Shown here one piece after another: positions 7,464 to 15,104 of a stretch of 15,404 nucleotides of DNA. Every line of letters starts with the position of its first letter. The stretch's first letter is position 1. A program made the translations under genes and the position numbers. The notes below the pieces were generated by a model. It saw nothing but the letters and a program-made list of their open reading frames with translations. It was not told where the DNA came from and did not search any database. The DNA is from Eubacterium sp. (GTDB lineage: Bacteria; Bacillota; Clostridia; Lachnospirales; Lachnospiraceae), in contig JAJGAH010000009.1 in assembly GCA_020844525.1 (NCBI GenBank), forward strand, positions 1 to 15,404. Direction: 5' to 3'.

Positions 7464-10055
7464 ATGAATAGTCAGTTTACATCAAATGCACGGACTGCCT
7501 TGTCGCTTGCAAAGAAAAAAGCAACGGACAATGGTCAGTCTTATATCGGAACGGAACATATTCTGTTCGGACTTGTAAAAGAAAAGAGTTCTACAGCTGC
7601 GATTATTCTCAGCCAGTCAGGTGTGACTGAGGAACGGCTTGAATCACTGCTGAATTCTCTGATTATTCCCGCTGCTGATGGGGAGGTTTGTTTTAAGCCT
7701 GAATTTACCGTGAAGGCCATGCGGATTCTGGAAAATGCCGTACACATTGCACTCCAGGAAAAACAGCGGATGGCCGGCACAATTCATATCCTGATGGCAA
7801 TTCTCAGAGACCCGGAATGTGTTGCATGTAAATTGTTACATTCCATGCATGATGTCAATGTCCAGAAGCTTTATCTTTCTCTGATGAAGGCAGCAGGTCT
7901 TTCTGAGGAACAGATGAAGAATGAAGCAGATGAAATCAGGACCCAGTCTGCGGAAAAGCAGAGCGAAACGCCGACGCTGGATAAATACAGCAGAGACCTT
8001 ACTGCACTTGCGAGAAATCATAAGCTGGACCCTGTCATCGGAAGACAGCAGGCCATTACACGTGTCATTGAAATATTAAGCCGCAGAAAGAAAAACAATC
8101 CCTGTCTGATTGGTGAACCCGGTGTAGGAAAAACTGCCGTCGTTGAAGGACTGGCAGAAAGAATCACAACAGGAAATGTACCGGAGAATATGCTGGACAA
8201 GCGCCTTGTCTCACTGGACCTTTCCGCTATGGTGGCGGGGTCAAAGTATCGCGGTGAATTTGAGGAGCGGATCAAAAAAGTCATTGGTGAGGTAATGACG
8301 GATCACAACATCCTTCTGTTCATTGATGAGATCCATACCATTATCGGTGCCGGCGGTGCCGAGGGTGCACTGGACGCTTCCAATATTCTGAAGCCATCTC
8401 TTGCCAGAGGAGATATTCAGCTGATTGGCGCGACCACAACGGAGGAATACCGGAAGCGCATTGAAAAGGATGCGGCACTGGAGCGAAGATTTCAGCCGGT
8501 CATGATCGATGAGCCCGATGAAGAGGAGACGCTTCAGATACTCCGGGAGCTTCGTCCGCTATATGAAGAGCATCATGGTGTCAGAATCCGGGACGATGCT
8601 CTGGAAGCCGCGGTCAGGCTGAGTACCCGGTACATTCACGATCGTTTTCAGCCGGACAAGGCCATTGACCTCATGGATGAAGCTTCATCCAGTGTTCAGC
8701 TTGGTGAATTCAGAGAGAGACCGGACCATGGAAAGCGTTCGGCAAGAACATCTATGCTGTCACAGCTTTCCAGTGCAGATGCAGAGAAAAATGCGGATGC
8801 AATAATGCAGTCACTGGAGGAATCCGTGCAGAAGGCGGGCAGACAGGCTGACACGCGCGAAGACCTCGAGGACAGGCTTTTTGAAATGCGCAGTCTGAAG
8901 GAAAAATTCCTGGAGCGCAATGATCTGGAAAGAGCTTCCCGGGTACAGAAGCTGCAGGAAAATCTGGAGGACTTTTTAAAGAAAAATGAGAAGTCCAATA
9001 CCAGAAAAAAACAGGTTACTGCCGATGATATTGCACAAACCGTGTCTGTCTGGACCAAAATACCTGTCGCAAAGCTGAAGGAGACAGAATCCCGACGCCT
9101 TGCACGTCTCGAGACCATTCTGCATAAGCGGGTCATCGGGCAGGACGAAGCAGTGACTGCTGTTTCCAGAGCAATCCGCAGAGGCAGGGTTGGACTCAAG
9201 GACCCGAACAGACCAATCGGATCCTTCCTCTTTCTCGGTCCTACCGGTGTTGGGAAAACAGAATTGTCGAAGGCATTGGCAGAGGCCGTGTTTGGCAGTG
9301 AGAATTCTATGATCCGGGTAGACATGTCTGAATACATGGAAAAGCACAGCGTTTCAAAGCTGATCGGATCTCCGCCCGGCTATGTCGGTTATGATGAGGG
9401 CGGGCAGCTCTCTGAGAAGGTGCGGCGCAATCCATACAGCGTCATCCTGTTTGATGAAATTGAAAAAGCGCATCCGGATGTGTTCAATATCCTTCTGCAG
9501 GTTCTTGATGACGGCCACATTACCGATGCACAGGGCCGGAAGGTCAGCTTCAAGGATACCATTATCATTATGACCTCAAATGCCGGTGCCTCCAGGATCA
9601 TACAGCCGAAACATCTGGGCTTTCTCTCGGAGGACGATGCGGAACGTGATTATGCCGATATGAAGGAACAGGTCATGGATGAGGTCCGCCAGATGTTCCG
9701 TCCCGAATTTCTGAACCGTATCGATGAAATCCTGGTATTCCATGCGCTTGGAAAGCAGGAGATGAAGAAGATAGTCGATGTACTTCTGAAGGGGCTGATC
9801 AATCGATGCGCAGAGCAGATGCAGATACGGCTCTCCGTCACGCCGGCGGCGAAGGAAAGCCTGATTGATAAAAGCTTTGACAGCAAGTATGGAGCCAGAC
9901 CCTTAAAGCGCGCGATTCAGACAAGAATTGAAGACCCGCTGGCGGAAGAAATACTCAATGGCAGGATCAGAAACGGTGATCACATTACTGTAACCTGTAA
10001 AGATGACAAGATCATTTTCAGACCGATGAGAAGCCACAACAAAAAGGCCGATTAA
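7464..10055 (+). CDS. clpC: ClpC-type AAA+ unfoldase with enlarged middle region
   Basis: An 863-residue double-ring ATPase that unfolds proteins, normally for the ClpP protease. In order: a Clp N domain (about 1-145, with YIGTEHILFGL), AAA1 with Walker A GEPGVGKT (217-224) and Walker B LLFIDE (D288, E289), a middle region (about 410-515) with a weak UVR-like motif near 468-505, and AAA2 with GPTGVGKTE (592-600) and VILFDE (D664, E665). LGF at 718-720 sits where ClpC proteins carry the ClpP-docking loop, so ClpP partnership is likely. Bacillus ClpC has about 810 residues; much of the excess is in the middle region, about 35 residues longer than I recall for Bacillus. The ribosome site is weak (GAGAG about 13 bases upstream), but the N domain fixes the start. 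No ctsR, mcsA or mcsB precedes it, and I see no CtsR or CIRCE site. It may be a second, divergent ClpC of this genome. Confidence 0.93.
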   Translation: MNSQFTSNARTALSLAKKKATDNGQSYIGTEHILFGLVKEKSSTAAIILSQSGVTEERLESLLNSLIIPAADGEVCFKPEFTVKAMRILENAVHIALQEKQRMAGTIHILMAILRDPECVACKLLHSMHDVNVQKLYLSLMKAAGLSEEQMKNEADEIRTQSAEKQSETPTLDKYSRDLTALARNHKLDPVIGRQQAITRVIEILSRRKKNNPCLIGEPGVGKTAVVEGLAERITTGNVPENMLDKRLVSLDLSAMVAGSKYRGEFEERIKKVIGEVMTDHNILLFIDEIHTIIGAGGAEGALDASNILKPSLARGDIQLIGATTTEEYRKRIEKDAALERRFQPVMIDEPDEEETLQILRELRPLYEEHHGVRIRDDALEAAVRLSTRYIHDRFQPDKAIDLMDEASSSVQLGEFRERPDHGKRSARTSMLSQLSSADAEKNADAIMQSLEESVQKAGRQADTREDLEDRLFEMRSLKEKFLERNDLERASRVQKLQENLEDFLKKNEKSNTRKKQVTADDIAQTVSVWTKIPVAKLKETESRRLARLETILHKRVIGQDEAVTAVSRAIRRGRVGLKDPNRPIGSFLFLGPTGVGKTELSKALAEAVFGSENSMIRVDMSEYMEKHSVSKLIGSPPGYVGYDEGGQLSEKVRRNPYSVILFDEIEKAHPDVFNILLQVLDDGHITDAQGRKVSFKDTIIIMTSNAGASRIIQPKHLGFLSEDDAERDYADMKEQVMDEVRQMFRPEFLNRIDEILVFHALGKQEMKKIVDVLLKGLINRCAEQMQIRLSVTPAAKESLIDKSFDSKYGARPLKRAIQTRIEDPLAEEILNGRIRNGDHITVTCKDDKIIFRPMRSHNKKAD

Positions 10056-10068
10056 CCCAACGGGTTTT
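10054..10068 (+). terminator. Weak terminator-like hairpin after clpC
   Basis: AACCC (10054-10058) and GGGTT (10062-10066) can form a 5-bp stem around a 3-base loop, with only four T in the tail. It overlaps the clpC stop codon. It is too short to be a confident terminator, so read-through into the next gene is possible. Confidence 0.2.
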
Positions 10069-10089
10069 CGGATACCGGCAAGGTAGCGG

Positions 10090-10118
10090 TTGAGAAAAAT
10101 ACATGGATATCGTATAAT
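10090..10118 (+). promoter_or_regulatory. Strong sigma-A promoter of the small 'endosialidase'-family gene
   Basis: TTGAGA (10090-10095) and a perfect TATAAT (10113-10118) stand exactly 17 bases apart. This is the best-formed promoter in the window. The predicted start near 10125 leaves an unusually long leader of about 110 bases before the start codon at 10234. Confidence 0.82.
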
Positions 10119-10132
10119 GTTTTTAACTGATA

Positions 10133-10198
10133 TGCACAGCTGCTTTTTCCGGAAATGCAAACCCGGATCTGAGAACAGACAGGAAAGCGGGCTGTGCA
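10133..10198 (+). ncRNA. Structured 5' leader (long imperfect hairpin)
   Basis: TGCACAGC (10133-10140) is the exact reverse complement of GCTGTGCA (10191-10198). Just inside, GC and TTTCC of 10142-10150 can pair with GGAAA and GC of 10182-10188, extending the stem to about 15 bp with small bulges. The hairpin lies wholly within the predicted leader, about 8 bases after the start of transcription, and ends 35 bases before the start codon, so it does not cover the ribosome site. No T-run follows it, so it is not a terminator. It could stabilise the message or be a regulatory element. I match it to no known riboswitch. Confidence 0.4.
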
Positions 10199-10233
10199 CA
10201 CGAAATTCACATAAAGAAAGAGGTAAAATCAAA

Positions 10234-10647
10234 ATGGCTGTCGTTAAGGAGCTGCTGCGTGCAGAAAATGACGGGACACTTAGCTTTGGCAACTATGAGC
10301 TGGATGCGAAGAAAAAGCTCGGGGATTTTGAATTCAAGGGAAATATCTTCAAGGTAAAAACATTCAAGGGGATTACAAAGCTTGAATGCAATGAAACCTT
10401 TGTCTATGAGTCGGTTCCGGGCACAACCGTGAGAAATCTGAACATCACGGACCAGGAGATTTCCTTCTCAGTTGAGGGACCGGAGGATGCGGAGATTACA
10501 GTCGGAGCCGCTGAGAATACAGAGTATCAGGTATTGCTCGATGACGTGAACGTAGGTCATATGACGACCAATATGGGCGGCAAGCTCTCCTTCAGCGTGG
10601 AACTGAGCGAGGGAAAGTCTGTCAGCGTCAATATTGTCAAGGTCTGA
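10234..10647 (+). CDS. Small protein of the family labelled 'endosialidase' in Lachnospiraceae; function unknown
   Basis: The start is placed at ATG 10234 because AGAGGT lies about 10 bases upstream and family proteins begin MAVVKEL; the frame is open upstream but that part lies in the leader. The protein has 137 residues, is acidic, and has no signal peptide, membrane segment or cysteine pair. It alternates short polar and hydrophobic stretches as in a beta-sandwich: SFGNYELDAKKKLGDFEF, VKTFKGITKLECNETFVYES, then a half resembling a fibronectin-like fold (YQVLLDDVNVGHMTTN, GGKLSFSVEL). I recall close relatives throughout Lachnospiraceae under the automatic name 'endosialidase', but it is far too short for that enzyme and shows no catalytic motif. 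A strong promoter and long structured leader suggest high expression. It sits between clpC and radA. Confidence 0.8.
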   Translation: MAVVKELLRAENDGTLSFGNYELDAKKKLGDFEFKGNIFKVKTFKGITKLECNETFVYESVPGTTVRNLNITDQEISFSVEGPEDAEITVGAAENTEYQVLLDDVNVGHMTTNMGGKLSFSVELSEGKSVSVNIVKV

Positions 10648-10675
10648 AATACGCACATCAAACGCGGAAACCTCT

Positions 10676-10709
10676 TCCGGACAGGGAACCGGGTGCCGTC
10701 TGGTCCGGA
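10676..10709 (+). other. Hairpin in the gap before radA
   Basis: TCCGGACAG (10676-10684) can pair with CTGGTCCGGA (10700-10709), leaving one bulged base and a 15-base loop. No T-run follows. It starts 28 bases after the preceding stop codon and may be part of a structured 3' end or of the radA leader. Confidence 0.3.
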
Positions 10710-10735
10710 CTATTGTCCAGAATACTGAGATAAAA

Positions 10736-10795
10736 CGGAGCTGCTGCATGAATGACAAATGCGGCAGCTCCGCTCATGTTATATCAGATTTTTTT
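10736..10795 (+). terminator. Terminator-like hairpin with displaced T-run, upstream of radA
   Basis: Positions 10736-10749 pair with 10759-10772 in a 14-bp stem with one G-T pair and a 9-base loop. A run of seven T occurs only at 10789-10795, 16 bases after the stem, and is itself flanked by CAGAT and ATCTG (10785-10800). The spacing is not that of a normal intrinsic terminator. The element may still end the preceding transcript, or it may act as a leader structure of radA. On the minus strand only four T follow the stem. Confidence 0.35.
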
Positions 10796-10813
10796 ATCTG
10801 TCAGGAGATCATT

Positions 10814-12220
10814 ATGAGCAAAGACAAAAAAACAGTATACTTTTGTCAGAACTGTGGCTATGAATCCTCAAAATGGATGGGACAGTGCCCGGCCTGTCAT
10901 AAGTGGAATACATTTGCAGAGGAAATCGTCTCCACAAAAAAGGAATCTTCCAGAGCAGGCGGCATATCCCAGGCAGGAAGAGGAAAGCACCTGATGCCCA
11001 AAACCCTGGACGAGATAGACGTCTCTTCAGGTGAGCGCACCAAAACCGGGATCGGAGAGCTGGACCGCGTTCTCGGAGGCGGTATTGTAAAAGGCTCCCT
11101 GATTCTGATCGGAGGTGATCCGGGTATCGGTAAGTCAACTCTCCTTCTCCAGGTCTGCCAGCATCTGTCTGATCAGGGAATTCGTGTACTGTACGTCTCC
11201 GGCGAGGAGTCCCTGCAGCAGATCAAGCTGCGCGCGGTCAGAATCGGTCACTTTAACAATGATCTGACTTTACTCTGCGAGACCAATCTGACTGCCATTG
11301 AGGGTGTCATCACACAGGAAAAGCCGGACCTGGTCGTCATCGATTCCATACAGACCATGTACAACGAAGATATCCAGTCCTCACCGGGCAATGTGTCACA
11401 GGTGAGGGAATCCACCGGTGTGCTGCTCCGCATTGCAAAAACCCTGCAGATTCCTATATTTATTGTTGGTCATATGACAAAGGACGGTAATGTTGCCGGG
11501 CCGCGGGTACTGGAGCATATGGTGGACACCGTTCTTTACTTTGAGGGTGACAGGAGCCAGTCATACCGTATTCTTCGTGCCGCCAAGAACCGTTTTGGTT
11601 CTACGAATGAAATTGGGGTTTTCGAAATGCATGCCGAGGGTCTGACAGAAGTGGCAAACCCCTCCCAGTATATGCTGGAGGGCCGTCCGACAGATGTCTC
11701 CGGATCTATAGTAGCATGTTCCATGGAGGGAACCCGCCCGATCATGATTGAAATCCAGGCGCTGGTTTGTCACAGTAATTTCGGTTTTCCCAGAAGAACT
11801 GCAAACGGGACTGATTACAACCGTGTCAATCTGCTGATGGCAGTACTGGAAAAAAGAGTACACATCAATCTTTCACAAAGTGATGCCTATATCAATATCA
11901 CCGGGGGTGTAAAAATGTCAGAGCCGGCAGTGGATCTGGGCATTCTGCTCGCAATTGCCTCAAGTGTGAAGGATATTCCGGTACCCGCAGATGTCGTGGT
12001 CTTTGGTGAGGTAGGACTTTCCGGCGAAATCCGCTCTGTCACGATGGCGGAACAGCGGGTGCGCGAAGCAGAAAAGCTGGGTTTTGCCACGGTGATTCTC
12101 CCGAAATCCTGCATGCGTTCCCTGTCCGGCTCTGCCGACAGCTTCCATGTCAGGCTGATACCGATTTCAAATATCAGCGAAGGCATCCAGTACCTTTATT
12201 CTCTGAGACCGGAACACTGA
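10814..12220 (+). CDS. radA: DNA repair protein RadA (branch-migration ATPase)
   Basis: The start is ATG 10814 with AGGAG 6 bases upstream; the longer open frame back to 10634 has no such site and would add residues unlike the family. The resulting 468 residues are normal for RadA/Sms. It shows an N-terminal C4 zinc finger (C11, C14, C25, C28), a RecA-like core with Walker A GDPGIGKST (101-109) and Walker B ending at D177 (LVVIDS), the RadA signature KNRFG (258-262), and a C-terminal Lon-protease-like domain from about residue 285 that RadA uses for DNA binding rather than proteolysis. RadA drives branch migration of recombination intermediates, helping RecA in repair and natural transformation. 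In many Firmicutes it follows clpC and precedes disA; here one small gene separates it from clpC and disA is not next. No clear terminator follows. Confidence 0.98.
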   Translation: MSKDKKTVYFCQNCGYESSKWMGQCPACHKWNTFAEEIVSTKKESSRAGGISQAGRGKHLMPKTLDEIDVSSGERTKTGIGELDRVLGGGIVKGSLILIGGDPGIGKSTLLLQVCQHLSDQGIRVLYVSGEESLQQIKLRAVRIGHFNNDLTLLCETNLTAIEGVITQEKPDLVVIDSIQTMYNEDIQSSPGNVSQVRESTGVLLRIAKTLQIPIFIVGHMTKDGNVAGPRVLEHMVDTVLYFEGDRSQSYRILRAAKNRFGSTNEIGVFEMHAEGLTEVANPSQYMLEGRPTDVSGSIVACSMEGTRPIMIEIQALVCHSNFGFPRRTANGTDYNRVNLLMAVLEKRVHINLSQSDAYINITGGVKMSEPAVDLGILLAIASSVKDIPVPADVVVFGEVGLSGEIRSVTMAEQRVREAEKLGFATVILPKSCMRSLSGSADSFHVRLIPISNISEGIQYLYSLRPEH

Positions 12221-12290
12221 TAAAGGATGAATTTCCTGCTCTGGAATCACCAGTTATTTGAAAATTTTGCCTGTACCCGTCTGAAAAATG

Positions 12291-12299
12291 TGATAAAAT
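12291..12299 (+). promoter_or_regulatory. Extended -10 promoter for the right-end gene group
   Basis: TGATAAAAT is an extended -10 element identical to the one at 5267-5275. It predicts a start near 12306, about 57 bases before the ATG at 12363. No good -35 hexamer stands at 17 bp. This promoter would serve the overlapping pair of genes that follows. Confidence 0.45.
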
Positions 12300-12362
12300 A
12301 AAAGGCAAAGCAGTATTGTGCGGATTATTTTCGTTTCATTTTTCATTGCAGAGGACGCGGAT

Positions 12363-13574
12363 ATGAACAGGGACAAGACAAACGAGATCATCGATTTTTA
12401 CATTGACAAATTTGACAAAACCGCCGGCAGGGAACATGATGAGCTCTACAAATGGCGCTCTGCATGGCAGTGCAGCCAGAACTGGAATCCTGATGCGGAT
12501 GATTTCTGTACAATGTTTCAAAGCTGTTTCAAGGACAGTACGCCGCTTTTGTCCAGCAGTTTCTGGTGGCCGGACAACGGAATCGTAATGCTCTGCGATG
12601 AAAGGAACAATCATCAGGAAGCTGTTCGTGACGCATTCAGAACGCTTACATCAGATACCGGCGATGATCTGAATCTTCGCGGGGAAAATGTCTTTACCTT
12701 TATCAACAGGATCAACAGTCTGCTTGAAGGCCGTTCAAACGGTAAAGGTTATCTGCAAAATACCCGTTCTGCCTTATCCTATCTTGGCTTGATAGACCCG
12801 AAGAGGGATTTTCTTTATAAACCTGATGCGGCTGGTAATTTTGCCGACTCTGTGGAGTTTACCGAAAATTTCAGCAGCGGTCAGGCTTTTCGGATTGATC
12901 TCTACTATAAGATGTGTGATGAGCTGATCGATATCATCCGCACACGTCCTGATCTGCTTGAAATTGTACAGAGGGAACTGCAGCGTCAGGCAGAAGCTTT
13001 TGACATGCCTCATCTTGCAGAGATAGATACAGACTGTCATATTCTTGCCTACGATATTATGTATACAGCCCAGGCATATGATTACTATATGGACCATCCC
13101 TTTGTGCACAGAACAAAGGCATCCCGCACAAAACAGGAAAAAGAAGAGCAGAAACAGGAAATTGAAAATGAAATCTCTTATATCAGGGACCAGATTTCTC
13201 TTCTGACGGATCAGCTTGCACAGATGAAGGAAGATGACATGTCCGGGATTTCCGTCACGCATAAAAAGTTCGGAGAGGGACGGATTATCGGGCGCGATGG
13301 CGATAAGGTAACAGTAGAATTTCCTTCGGGAAAGAAGGTCCTGAGTCTTTCTTTCCTTACCGCAAAGGGTATTCTGGGTGATGATGCTCTGGCATCTGCT
13401 CATAAGCTGCGTATGGATACTGAGGCAAAGCTTGCAGCCTATAAAGCCAACCTTGCAATCAAGAATTCTGAGCTGTATTATTTTATACAAAAAAATAAGT
13501 CCAGAAAACAGCTGCAGGAGGAAGAAGAGGAGAGAGAGCGACAGTCACTTGCAGCAATGAAAAAAAATAAATGA
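12363..13574 (+). CDS. Unrecognised protein: McrB-N-like region plus coiled coils and Tudor-like module
   Basis: The start is ATG 12363, with AGAGGA about 8 bases upstream; a GTG at 12318 in the same frame is nearly at the predicted transcript start. The product has 403 residues and no signal or membrane segment. Residues 1-205 resemble, from memory, the region before the AAA domain in some Firmicutes McrB-like restriction ATPases: YKW near 29, QNWNPDADDF (39-48), LLSSSFWWP (62-70), EAVRDAFRTL (86-95), and a YLQNTRSALSYL block (130-141) followed by LYKPD. No Walker motif or nuclease motif is present. A charged coiled coil (about 255-292) leads to VTHKKFGEGRIIGRDGDKVTVEF (split by family as residues 298-320), which looks like the Tudor-like module at the C-terminus of UvrD/PcrA. 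A second, very charged helical stretch (343-400) ends the protein. Nucleic-acid or RNA-polymerase contact is a guess from that module. It overlaps the next gene by ATGA. Confidence 0.8.
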   Translation: MNRDKTNEIIDFYIDKFDKTAGREHDELYKWRSAWQCSQNWNPDADDFCTMFQSCFKDSTPLLSSSFWWPDNGIVMLCDERNNHQEAVRDAFRTLTSDTGDDLNLRGENVFTFINRINSLLEGRSNGKGYLQNTRSALSYLGLIDPKRDFLYKPDAAGNFADSVEFTENFSSGQAFRIDLYYKMCDELIDIIRTRPDLLEIVQRELQRQAEAFDMPHLAEIDTDCHILAYDIMYTAQAYDYYMDHPFVHRTKASRTKQEKEEQKQEIENEISYIRDQISLLTDQLAQMKEDDMSGISVTHKKFGEGRIIGRDGDKVTVEFPSGKKVLSLSFLTAKGILGDDALASAHKLRMDTEAKLAAYKANLAIKNSELYYFIQKNKSRKQLQEEEEERERQSLAAMKKNK

Positions 13575-15055
13575 TCAAATGTATAAACAAGTATTTCATG
13601 AAGCATTTCTTTATGAAAAGCAGGACCCATTCTGTGATGAGCCGGGCCATAGCCCGGCTTACACTTTTCTTATTTGTCTTCACCCTGGGAGGGGCATTTT
13701 TTCTGCTTGTTTTTCACAAATCTTATGCTGTCGGAATTTACAGCGGCCAGGTGAAATGGCAGGAAACTGATACGGATGACCTGTGGACTTATTACAAAAA
13801 CACACTGAACCTGATCAACCCGAATGATCCGGAGTCCAATCCGAATGTCATGACTTCGACAGGCAGCACCTTTGATTCCAATTATTCTGCTTTGATTTAC
13901 GGACAGAATACCTGGTCAAGGTTTCGTGCATTCAGCCGGTCTCTGTATCAGAATGATTCCTATATCATTCCGGGTCTGCGTCAGACCAACGTGTCAGGTA
14001 TGGCAACCTCCCATATGGTTCCGCAGGGAATCTGCACTGCGGGTAATTATATTCTGATTTCCGCATACAGTTCCTCCAGTAAAGTGTGGACCAGTTCTGT
14101 CATCTATGTACTGGATAAGGATACGGGAAAATATCTCACAACACTTGCACTGAGTACCCGGTGTCATGTGGGTGCGCTGGATTACAGTACAAAAACAAAT
14201 CGTGTATATATTGCGGATTCCAGCCTGAAGGATGAGAGGATTCCCCGTACAAATCTTTCGGATCAGCCTGAAAAAACCGGAGGGACATACAGAATCTGGG
14301 AGCTGTCCATGCGTAATCTCAGAAAGTATATCAATCAGAATAAAGATTCCGTCTATGTGTCACTGACCAGATATCTGCCCTGTGATACGATTCCTTCTTT
14401 CATTTTCATACACAGGAATACTATTTTTGTGGGAAGCTTCAATATGGACAGCTTTTATCCGAGAAGCTATGCTACTGCCTACAGTCTTAAGACGGGAAAA
14501 GTGATCACATATAAGCTGTATCTGAGCTTTCTCACGCAGGGTGCACAGATCGTAGAGCATCGTGGTGGTCTGTACATTATCACATCCAGCTCTTATGGGA
14601 GGAACAATGCGTCTTATCTGCATATCTACAGAATCCATTACAACCGGGTGCTTGGCTGGTTCTTAAACCCCTTCTCAGTTCGTTCTGTATGTATTCCCAA
14701 TATGAGTGAAGACCTGGATGCACAGGTGGACCATCTTCTGATTAACTTTGAATCCGGCGCCAATAAATATCAGAATGGGAACGTCACGCAATATCAGATG
14801 GACCGTGTATTGAATGTATCTGTCAACAGTCTGATCGAAGGATATCAGATGCAGGTTCCCTATGCAGATGCCTCACAGGTAATGGAAAATGTACTTGCCG
14901 CAGGGAAGACAGGTGAAAAAAATGTCTCCGATGCCGGAAAGACATCGGAATCTGACACACATGGTACGATTGTCATTGAAAATGCGCTGCTCCCATCCTC
15001 TGATAACAGCTGTGCAAATGAGGAATCAGATAAAAATCTGCATCAGAGTACATGA
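13571..15055 (+). CDS. Exported or membrane-anchored beta-propeller-like protein
   Basis: A 494-residue protein whose ATG (13571) overlaps the previous stop as ATGA. No ribosome site is visible for this or the next in-frame ATGs, so translation is probably coupled to the gene before. A basic N-terminus is followed by one hydrophobic segment (about 29-48) and then KSYAVG, which could be a signal peptidase site or the end of an anchor. The body is rich in beta-type repeats: MVPQGICTAGNYILISAYS (149-167), IYVLDKDTGKYLTTLAL, HVGALDY (199-205), IFVGSF, and YIITSSS, which recall blades of a propeller. No catalytic motif is recognised. The tail after about residue 440 is polar and carries a small internal duplication (AGKTGE 444-449, AGKTSE 455-460), as in cell-surface spacers. 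Role unknown; ligand or polysaccharide binding outside the cell is only possible. Confidence 0.85.
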   Translation: MIKCINKYFMKHFFMKSRTHSVMSRAIARLTLFLFVFTLGGAFFLLVFHKSYAVGIYSGQVKWQETDTDDLWTYYKNTLNLINPNDPESNPNVMTSTGSTFDSNYSALIYGQNTWSRFRAFSRSLYQNDSYIIPGLRQTNVSGMATSHMVPQGICTAGNYILISAYSSSSKVWTSSVIYVLDKDTGKYLTTLALSTRCHVGALDYSTKTNRVYIADSSLKDERIPRTNLSDQPEKTGGTYRIWELSMRNLRKYINQNKDSVYVSLTRYLPCDTIPSFIFIHRNTIFVGSFNMDSFYPRSYATAYSLKTGKVITYKLYLSFLTQGAQIVEHRGGLYIITSSSYGRNNASYLHIYRIHYNRVLGWFLNPFSVRSVCIPNMSEDLDAQVDHLLINFESGANKYQNGNVTQYQMDRVLNVSVNSLIEGYQMQVPYADASQVMENVLAAGKTGEKNVSDAGKTSESDTHGTIVIENALLPSSDNSCANEESDKNLHQST

Positions 15056-15104
15056 AAATCTGAAATTCATGCCGATATGCCTGGCAGTACCACGTATTTT
15101 CCGA

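Noticed and set aside
8696..9337. 213-codon minus-strand frame inside clpC
   Set aside because: Antisense shadow; serine- and arginine-rich product without motifs, over the conserved AAA2 coding sequence.
10133..10198. Leader hairpin as an intrinsic terminator
   Set aside because: The loop is about 40 bases long and no T-run follows the right arm.
10090..10233. N-terminal extension of the small 'endosialidase'-family protein
   Set aside because: The extension overlaps the promoter itself and family members begin at MAVVKEL, matching ATG 10234.
10634..10813. N-terminal extension of radA back to 10634
   Set aside because: RadA proteins begin just before the zinc finger; the extension overlaps the previous gene and crosses hairpins, while ATG 10814 has an ideal AGGAG.
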